Shown here piece after piece: positions 59,695-64,000 of a DNA stretch of 64,000 bases. The DNA lies in assembly GCA_018335575.1 (NCBI GenBank), contig JAGXRT010000064.1, forward strand, positions 1 to 64,000, read 5' to 3'. Position 1 is the stretch's first letter. The number at the start of each line of letters is the position of its first letter. A model generated the notes under the pieces. It was not told the DNA's origin. It worked only from the letters and a program-made list of their open reading frames with translations, and made no database searches. A program made the position numbers and the translations under genes. Source of the stretch: Bacteroidota bacterium (GTDB lineage: Bacteria; Bacteroidota; Bacteroidia; Flavobacteriales; Flavobacteriaceae).

Positions 59695-59714
59695 CCCCCT
59701 AATTTCTCCCTTTA

Positions 59715-61754
59715 ATGATTGAAAGAAGTAATCCATTGTTATTACCTTTTGAGACGTTGTATGATACGGCTCCGTTTTCCAGTATTAAATCCAACCACTT
59801 TAAACCTGCAATTGAAGAATGTATAAAAATTGCACAAAGAGAAATTGACACAATTACAAATAATACTGAAAATCCTACTTTTGAAAATACAATCGAAGCC
59901 TTAGATTTTAGCGGTTCTTTACTTGAGGTAGTAACAAGTATTTTTTTCAATCTAAATACAGCTGAAACTACAGAAGAAATTCAAGTATTAGCAAAAGAAA
60001 TTGCTCCCTTGTTATCAAATTACAGCAATGACGTATTATTAAATACTACTTTATTTTCTCGCATTAAAAAAATATATCATCATAAAAAAGACCTAAATCT
60101 TAATGATGAGCAAAATATGCTTTTAGAAAGAACTTATAAAAAGTTTACAAGAAATGGTGCAAATTTAGATGATGAATCAAAGACCAATCTAAGAGAAATA
60201 GATCAGAAACTGGCTGTATTAAAACTAAATTTTGGCGAAAATGTATTAGCCGAAACTAATAATTTTGAATTACATATTACAAATGTAGAAGACCTTGAGG
60301 GACTTCCGACCATTAATAAAAAAGCAGCTCAGGAACTTGCTAAATCCAAAGGAAAAGAAGGATTTGTGTTTACTTTAGACTTTCCTTCATACATCCCTTT
60401 TATTACCTATGTTAAGAAAAGAGAACTACGTCAAATAATGGCAATTGCTTATGGTTCAAAAGCTTTTAAAGGTAATGAATACAATAATCAAGAAAATATT
60501 AAAAAAATAGTTGAACTGCGTCACAAAAGAGCCAAATTATTAGGATACGATTCACATGCGCATTATGTGTTGGAGGAACGAATGGCTAAAACTCCAACAG
60601 ATGTAAATATTTTTTTAAATGACTTACTTAAAAAAGCATTACCAGCAGCACTTAAAGAACTAGAACAATTGCAACAATTTGCTAAAAAAGATGGTATTGA
60701 AACCCTCGAAAAATGGGATGTTGCTTTTTATAGTGAAAAACTGAAAATGACTCGTTTTAATTTCGATGATGAAATCTTAAAACCGTATTTCAAGTTAGAA
60801 AATGTTGTAAATGGTGTATTTAAAATATGCGATATACTGTTTGATCTTAAATTTGAAGAATCATTTGAAATTGATAAATACCACCCAGAAATCAGAACAT
60901 ATAAAGTTACCGATAAACAAGACAATTTTATTGCAATTTTATATACAGATTTTCATCCACGAAAAGGAAAACGGAATGGAGCCTGGATGACCTCCTTTAA
61001 AAATCAATTTATTAAAAACGGAAAAAATTCAAGACCACATATTTCAATTGTTTGTAATTTTTCAAGAGCAACAGAAGACAGTCCTTCTCTGTTAACATTT
61101 AACGAAGTAAAAACCTTATTTCATGAATTTGGACATGCACTTCATGGGATGTTGGCAAATACTACATATAGAAGCTTGTCTGGTACCAATGTGTTTTGGG
61201 ATTTTGTTGAATTACCAAGTCAACTTTTTGAAAATTGGTGCTATGAAAAAGAATCCTTAAAATTATTTGCATTTCACTATTTAACTAATGAACCCATTTC
61301 TGATGAACTTATTCAAAAAATAAAGGAATCCAGAATTTATTTAGAAGGATTAGCTACTGTCCGACAGCTGAGTTTTGGTAAACTAGACATGGCTTATCAT
61401 GCAAACGCTGCTGTTAAGATTGATGATGTAAAAGACTTTGAACTAGCCGCTTTTGAAAACACTCAACTTTTTTCTGATATAAAAGAAAACTGTGTGAGCA
61501 CTTCGTTTTCCCATATTTTTCAAGGAGGCTATTCATCAGGTTATTATTCGTATAAATGGGCCGAAGTTTTAGATGCTGATGCCTTTGAGTATTTCAAATT
61601 AAACGGAATATTTAACAAAGAAATATCTACAAAATACAAAAATACCATCCTCTCAAAAGGAGGAACCATTCCCCCAATGGATTTATTCTTTCAGTTTACA
61701 GGTAAAAAACCCTCTATTAACCCGCTTTTAAAACGCGCTAATCTTATTAACTAG
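59715..61754 (+). CDS. M3-family zinc metallopeptidase (oligopeptidase A/Dcp-like)
   Basis: A 679-residue oligopeptidase. The zinc site is LFHEFGHALHGML with His470, Glu471 and His474; the third ligand Glu lies about 28 residues later in FVELPSQLFENW. The N-terminal part is helical, as in thimet-type enzymes with a closed channel that limits them to short peptides. No signal peptide, so cytosolic; it could digest peptides imported by POT transporters. The CAP lipoprotein gene begins 1 bp after its stop. Confidence 0.93.
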   Translation: MIERSNPLLLPFETLYDTAPFSSIKSNHFKPAIEECIKIAQREIDTITNNTENPTFENTIEALDFSGSLLEVVTSIFFNLNTAETTEEIQVLAKEIAPLLSNYSNDVLLNTTLFSRIKKIYHHKKDLNLNDEQNMLLERTYKKFTRNGANLDDESKTNLREIDQKLAVLKLNFGENVLAETNNFELHITNVEDLEGLPTINKKAAQELAKSKGKEGFVFTLDFPSYIPFITYVKKRELRQIMAIAYGSKAFKGNEYNNQENIKKIVELRHKRAKLLGYDSHAHYVLEERMAKTPTDVNIFLNDLLKKALPAALKELEQLQQFAKKDGIETLEKWDVAFYSEKLKMTRFNFDDEILKPYFKLENVVNGVFKICDILFDLKFEESFEIDKYHPEIRTYKVTDKQDNFIAILYTDFHPRKGKRNGAWMTSFKNQFIKNGKNSRPHISIVCNFSRATEDSPSLLTFNEVKTLFHEFGHALHGMLANTTYRSLSGTNVFWDFVELPSQLFENWCYEKESLKLFAFHYLTNEPISDELIQKIKESRIYLEGLATVRQLSFGKLDMAYHANAAVKIDDVKDFELAAFENTQLFSDIKENCVSTSFSHIFQGGYSSGYYSYKWAEVLDADAFEYFKLNGIFNKEISTKYKNTILSKGGTIPPMDLFFQFTGKKPSINPLLKRANLIN

Positions 61755-61755
61755 T

Positions 61756-62283
61756 ATGGTAAAGTCACCACAAATTTTTAAATCAAACATTACTACAAAA
61801 TCACTTACAATTATTCTATTATTTTCAATTTTTTCAAATCTATTGCAATCATGCAGTAAAGATGATGATGAATTATTGCCTCAACAGAACATTACAGAAA
61901 TATATCTGGAAGGTTTAGAGGCAGAAGTTGTTAGCTCTGTTAACAAACACCGAGCTTCATTAGGTCTAAAGAATTTGTATCCCATTGCTCCGGCCTATAT
62001 GGAAGCTATAAATCATACTAATTATATGATTTTACAAGGGAAAATTAGTCATGATAATTTTGATCAACGAAAAGCTAATTTAATGGCAACAACCTCAGCT
62101 AAGATAGTTGCTGAAAATGTTGCTGCCGGCTTTAACAATGCTGATTCGGTATTAAGCGCCTGGTTAAGTAATCCATCACACCGAAAAAATATTGAGAATC
62201 CAGATGTTCAGTTTATAGGTGTTTCTGTTCAAAAAGACGGTTTTAACCGAAATTACTTCACTCAGATTTTTACTGGAAAGTAA
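61756..62283 (+). CDS. CAP-domain lipoprotein (copy 1)
   Basis: A 175-residue exported protein with a lipobox (LLQSC, Cys33) and a CAP/SCP-like domain. Conserved segments: VSSVNKHRASLGLKNL, EAINHTNYMILQGKISHDNF, ENVAAGFNNADSVLSAWLSNPSHRKNI and FTQIFTGK. His in HDNF and HRKNI belong to the CAP cavity. CAP proteins can bind lipids or, rarely, cleave proteins; the activity here is unknown. Strongly similar to the copy at 62630, but lacking its LytTR-like promoter; it is probably read through from the M3 peptidase gene. Confidence 0.88.
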   Translation: MVKSPQIFKSNITTKSLTIILLFSIFSNLLQSCSKDDDELLPQQNITEIYLEGLEAEVVSSVNKHRASLGLKNLYPIAPAYMEAINHTNYMILQGKISHDNFDQRKANLMATTSAKIVAENVAAGFNNADSVLSAWLSNPSHRKNIENPDVQFIGVSVQKDGFNRNYFTQIFTGK

Positions 62284-62371
62284 GTTTTCATTTTAAAATC
62301 ACCCTTTATTTCAATGAAAATTACTTTGAAATTGGAATATTTTCATTTCTACAAATGACTGTTTTTACTAA

Positions 62372-62401
62372 TGAATGGTATGTTTTTTATAACCAATGGT
62401 A
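62372..62401 (+). promoter_or_regulatory. LytTR-type direct-repeat site upstream of CAP copy 2 and peptide 1
   Basis: TGAATGGTA (62372-62380) and CCAATGGTA (62393-62401) are separated by 12 bp (TGTTTTTTATAA). On the opposite strand they read TACCATTGG and TACCATTCA. Two 9-bp repeats with a 12-bp spacer is the known geometry of LytTR response-regulator sites. The spacer is identical at the second site (63524-63535). Confidence 0.65.
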
Positions 62402-62419
62402 ATTTTTTTACATTTTTAC

Positions 62420-62451
62420 TTGCTTTTTAATTTTTTTCATTTTATATTTAC
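62420..62451 (+). promoter_or_regulatory. Promoter of CAP copy 2/peptide 1 unit
   Basis: -33 TTG (62420-62422), 20-bp spacer and -7 TATATTTAC (62443-62451). Distance from the direct repeats is the same as at 63563-63594. Confidence 0.6.
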
Positions 62452-62629
62452 ACCGTAAAACAAGATTTACAACGTTCTTAAAAGTCTGATTGAATAAAGT
62501 ATAATAAACAGATTTATAAAAAGTATCTAATAATCGAACCGTTGAGTTTTAAGTTTAAGATTTTGTATAATAAATTCAACTCAGTAGTATTAATAACATA
62601 ATGTTCAATTCATAATCACCCCAAAAGAT

Positions 62630-63124
62630 ATGAAAACATCAGCTAAATTACTAGTGCTTTTTATTACCGTAATTGCACTTACTTCTTGTTCTAAAGAAGA
62701 CGACATCTTTAACTCTCCTGTAGTTTCTACAGAATTGGTAACCTTTAACAACAGTTTAGAAAACGAAGTGTTAACCTTAGTTAATATTCATCGCGAAGGA
62801 TTAGGTTTATCAAAAGTAGCTGCTCTTGCCCCAGCTTATTCAGAGGCAATAAATCACACAAAATACATGATTGATCAAAACAAAATTAGTCATGACAATT
62901 TTGAAGTCAGAAGTAGAAACTTAATGACTTCAGCTAAAGCTAAAGTAGTCTTGGAAAATGTTGCTGCTGGTTATACTACCGCAGAAGGCGTTGTAAATGG
63001 CTGGCTTAATAGCGAGTTACATCGTAAAAATATTGAAGACTCTTCTGTACAGTTTATGAGCGTTTCTGTTCAACAAAATGCTTCAGGCAGAAATTATTAC
63101 ACTCAAATTTTTGTTGGGAAATAA
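62630..63124 (+). CDS. CAP-domain lipoprotein (copy 2)
   Basis: A 164-residue lipoprotein (lipobox LTSC, Cys20) with the same CAP domain as copy 1: LVNIHREGLGLSKV, EAINHTKYMIDQNKISHDNF, ENVAAGYTTAEGVVNGWLNSELHRKNI and YTQIFVGK. Unlike copy 1 it has its own promoter with a LytTR-like site and is followed after 57 bp by the first peptide gene with no terminator between, so both should form one transcript. This makes the CAP protein a candidate partner (processing, binding or protection) of the peptide; this is inference. Confidence 0.88.
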   Translation: MKTSAKLLVLFITVIALTSCSKEDDIFNSPVVSTELVTFNNSLENEVLTLVNIHREGLGLSKVAALAPAYSEAINHTKYMIDQNKISHDNFEVRSRNLMTSAKAKVVLENVAAGYTTAEGVVNGWLNSELHRKNIEDSSVQFMSVSVQQNASGRNYYTQIFVGK

Positions 63125-63181
63125 AAATTACACGCTTTTACCTGTAAACCCTAAGAATTCTTTCAATTAAATTAGAAGATT

Positions 63182-63337
63182 ATGAAAACAATAGAAATAA
63201 ATCACCCAAAAAAATCAAATGTTTTTAACACTAAATCAAAAATTGAAAAAACATTGATAAACTCTTTATCTCCAAATTTTTTCTACGTGAACAAATCAGG
63301 AGGTATTGTGCACCCTGAACAATGTTGTTTGTATTAA
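63182..63337 (+). CDS. Small peptide 1 (51 residues), putative secreted/RiPP-like precursor
   Basis: ATG followed by 51 codons and TAA, starting MKTIEINHPKKSNVF. The first half is polar and basic; the second half reads TLINSLSPNF, F, Y, V, NKSGGIV, H, PEQC, C, L, Y. The same pattern recurs in the gene at 63621 with identical total length, and identity is concentrated in the C-terminal 27 residues, as expected for a real coding pair. No signal peptide. A Gly-Gly precedes a short tail of 10 residues with one or two Cys and a terminal Tyr, but the residues before it are not those of a classical double-glycine leader. Function unknown; not a family I recognise. Confidence 0.75.
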   Translation: MKTIEINHPKKSNVFNTKSKIEKTLINSLSPNFFYVNKSGGIVHPEQCCLY

Positions 63338-63422
63338 TGCAACTATTGTATATCATAATTCAGTGTATTATTTGAATTAAAATCGTATAAAAATAAAAGG
63401 TTAGTAATTTTAGTATTTAGCC

Positions 63423-63456
63423 AAAGAGCACTTTCATGTATTACAAGTGCTCTTTT
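63423..63456 (+). terminator. Terminator of CAP copy 2/peptide 1 unit
   Basis: Perfect 11-bp stem AAAGAGCACTT (63423-63433) with AAGTGCTCTTT (63445-63455), 11-nt loop, then T-rich DNA. Confidence 0.85.
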
Positions 63457-63514
63457 GTTATTTTATTAACTTGCTTTAATATAATAAAAATCAATATTAG
63501 CGATTTTTATATAA

Positions 63515-63544
63515 CCATTGGTATGTTTTTTATAACAAATGGTA
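63515..63544 (+). promoter_or_regulatory. LytTR-type direct-repeat site upstream of peptide 2
   Basis: CCATTGGTA (63515-63523) and CAAATGGTA (63536-63544) with the same 12-bp spacer as the site at 62372. The flanking TTTTTT tract downstream is also kept. Confidence 0.65.
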
Positions 63545-63562
63545 ATTTTTTAATTTTTTTCT

Positions 63563-63594
63563 TTGGTTTATAATTTATTTTACTCTATATTTAC
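63563..63594 (+). promoter_or_regulatory. Promoter of peptide 2
   Basis: -33 TTG (63563-63565), 20-bp spacer, -7 TATATTTAC (63586-63594). Leader about 25-30 nt, containing CACCCCAAAAG. Confidence 0.6.
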
Positions 63595-63620
63595 ATCATA
63601 AATAAACACCCCAAAAGTTT

Positions 63621-63776
63621 ATGAAAACACTTGTTGCAAATCATGCTTTAAAGTCTAAGCTTGCTTCTAAAGATGCTTACAAAGGACCTACATTAATCAA
63701 TTCCTTATCACCTAATTTTTCATACAAGAATAAGTCTGGTGGAATTGTTATACCAGAACAATGTTTAATATACTAA
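63621..63776 (+). CDS. Small peptide 2 (51 residues), paralogue of peptide 1
   Basis: ATG, 51 codons, TAA. The N-terminal half (MKTLVANHALKSKLASK) differs from peptide 1, while the C-terminal half has TLINSLSPNF, S, Y, K, NKSGGIV, I, PEQC, L, I, Y. Synonymous codon differences between the copies (for example AAC TCT TTA against AAT TCC TTA for Asn-Ser-Leu) with unchanged residues indicate protein-level selection. It is alone in its transcription unit, with its own LytTR-like site and tandem terminators. Any modification enzyme, transporter or receptor would be beyond the right edge. Confidence 0.75.
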   Translation: MKTLVANHALKSKLASKDAYKGPTLINSLSPNFSYKNKSGGIVIPEQCLIY

Positions 63777-63842
63777 GTGTTTATACTGAAAATGGAATTC
63801 AATTACGTATATAAAGTTGAGTTTAATGGTTAATTATTTAAG

Positions 63843-63907
63843 AAGGTTAGTAGATTTTTAAAATTAATCAACATTTAAGCTAGTAAAATTTAAAGGTTAG
63901 TAGATTT
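63843..63907 (+). repeat. Two copies of AAGGTTAGTAGATTT in the 3' region of peptide 2
   Basis: AAGGTTAGTAGATTT occurs at 63843-63857 and 63893-63907; a shorter copy AAGGTTAGTA lies at 63397-63406 after peptide 1. They may be remnants of repeated duplication of the peptide unit. Confidence 0.6.
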
Positions 63908-63921
63908 ATTTTTTACACATT

Positions 63922-63948
63922 AAAAGCATCAGTCTGGATGCTTTTTTT
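63922..63948 (+). terminator. First of two tandem terminators after peptide 2
   Basis: Stem AAAAGCATC/GATGCTTTT (63922-63930, 63937-63945), loop AGTCTG, T tract to 63948. Confidence 0.85.
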
Positions 63949-63952
63949 GTTC

Positions 63953-63978
63953 AAGAGCATCAGTCTGGATGCTCTTTT
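63953..63978 (+). terminator. Second tandem terminator after peptide 2
   Basis: Stem AAGAGCATC/GATGCTCTT (63953-63961, 63968-63976) with the same AGTCTG loop, then TT. Core sequence is identical to the first hairpin. Confidence 0.8.
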
Positions 63979-64000
63979 ATTTTACGTTAATAATTCACTA

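Larger units (their letters stand above)
62284..62629. other. 346-bp regulatory interval before CAP copy 2
   Basis: No gene of credible length was found on either strand. It holds the 21-bp spaced direct repeat (62372-62401), a -33/-7 promoter (62420-62451) and a long leader of about 170 nt. The leader ends CACCCCAAAAGATATGAAAAC, of which CACCCCAAAAG also stands just before the start of the peptide gene at 63621. Confidence 0.6.

Noticed and set aside
63182-63776. AgrD/AIP-like thiolactone signal as identity of the small peptides
   Set aside because: The Cys lies three residues from the C-terminus and LytTR-like sites are nearby, but there is no AgrB-like gene in the window and the layout of AgrD (amphipathic leader, acidic tail) is missing.
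63182-63776. KxxxW-cyclised peptide pheromone or classical double-glycine bacteriocin
   Set aside because: No Trp in either peptide, and residues before Gly-Gly (NKS) do not match the hydrophobic pattern of double-glycine leaders.
1-64000. tRNA, rRNA, CRISPR array, transposase, phage or integration site
   Set aside because: I looked for cloverleaf-like or regularly spaced repeats and for transposase motifs and saw none; intergenic gaps are mostly short.

Overview
The window reads as an AT-rich chromosomal segment of a Flavobacteriaceae-like Bacteroidota. Coding is dense and Shine-Dalgarno sequences are rare. Many upstream regions carry the Bacteroidota -7 box (TAnnTTTG). Several families are typical of flavobacteria: GYDIA GHMP kinase, DUF4920, DUF3127, PepSY-associated TM protein, class II HMG-CoA reductase, tandem POT transporters and tandem cytochrome oxidase subunits III. 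I found no tRNA, rRNA, CRISPR array, phage or transposase gene.

Layout. 0-3.6 kb: mevalonate/isoprenoid operon on the minus strand (mvaD, a four-helix-bundle gene inside a repeat cassette, mevalonate kinase, UbiA prenyltransferase, start of a probable pseudouridine synthase). 3.7-8.6 kb: small Cys-rich protein, flavoprotein, DUF4920 and PepSY-TM proteins, then GYDIA kinase overlapping HMG-CoA reductase. 8.7-17.6 kb: peptide-use locus (DPP-IV-type peptidase and four POT/MFS transporters). 17.7-27.5 kb: thioredoxin, ComEC, secreted unknown, lpxB-surE, Prc protease, ABC permease, thioesterase. 27.7-33 kb: copper ATPase and nadBA in visibly GC-richer DNA. 32.9-37.8 kb: molybdenum-cofactor operon (moaA, moeA, moaC, mobA-like, moeB-like). 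37.8-46.6 kb: aa3-type cytochrome oxidase operon with heme A synthesis and copper delivery (ctaB, coxII, coxI, two coxIII, coxIV, two SCO-like proteins, ctaA). 46.6-59.5 kb: housekeeping (rlmN, queA, aroA, BNR-repeat protein, mazG-like, aat, histidine kinase, HIT, greA, Rieske-like lipoprotein, purK, purE). 59.7-64 kb: M3 peptidase and an accessory region with two CAP-domain lipoproteins and two small peptide genes.

Most unusual region. At the right edge, two unannotated 51-codon genes encode near-duplicate peptides sharing a C-terminal half (LINSLSPNF-x-Y-x-NKSGGIV-x-PEQC-x-x-Y). One follows a CAP lipoprotein gene; the other stands alone. Each transcription unit starts with the same upstream architecture: a 9-bp direct repeat with a 12-bp identical spacer (21-bp periodicity, the geometry of LytTR-family regulator sites), then 18 bp, a -33 TTG, a 20-bp spacer and TATATTTAC. 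Each unit ends with terminators. This looks like a co-regulated secreted-peptide or RiPP-like system whose maturation, export or sensing genes may lie past the window edge.

Secondary points: a repeat-bounded four-helix-bundle cassette that supplies the C-terminus of mvaD; a mevalonate pathway with no classical phosphomevalonate kinase but an orphan GYDIA kinase; a SCO paralogue without copper-binding cysteines; a MobA fused to an N-terminal domain that may be a degenerate MobB; a GDCCVxC-family protein with Ser in place of the first motif Cys.
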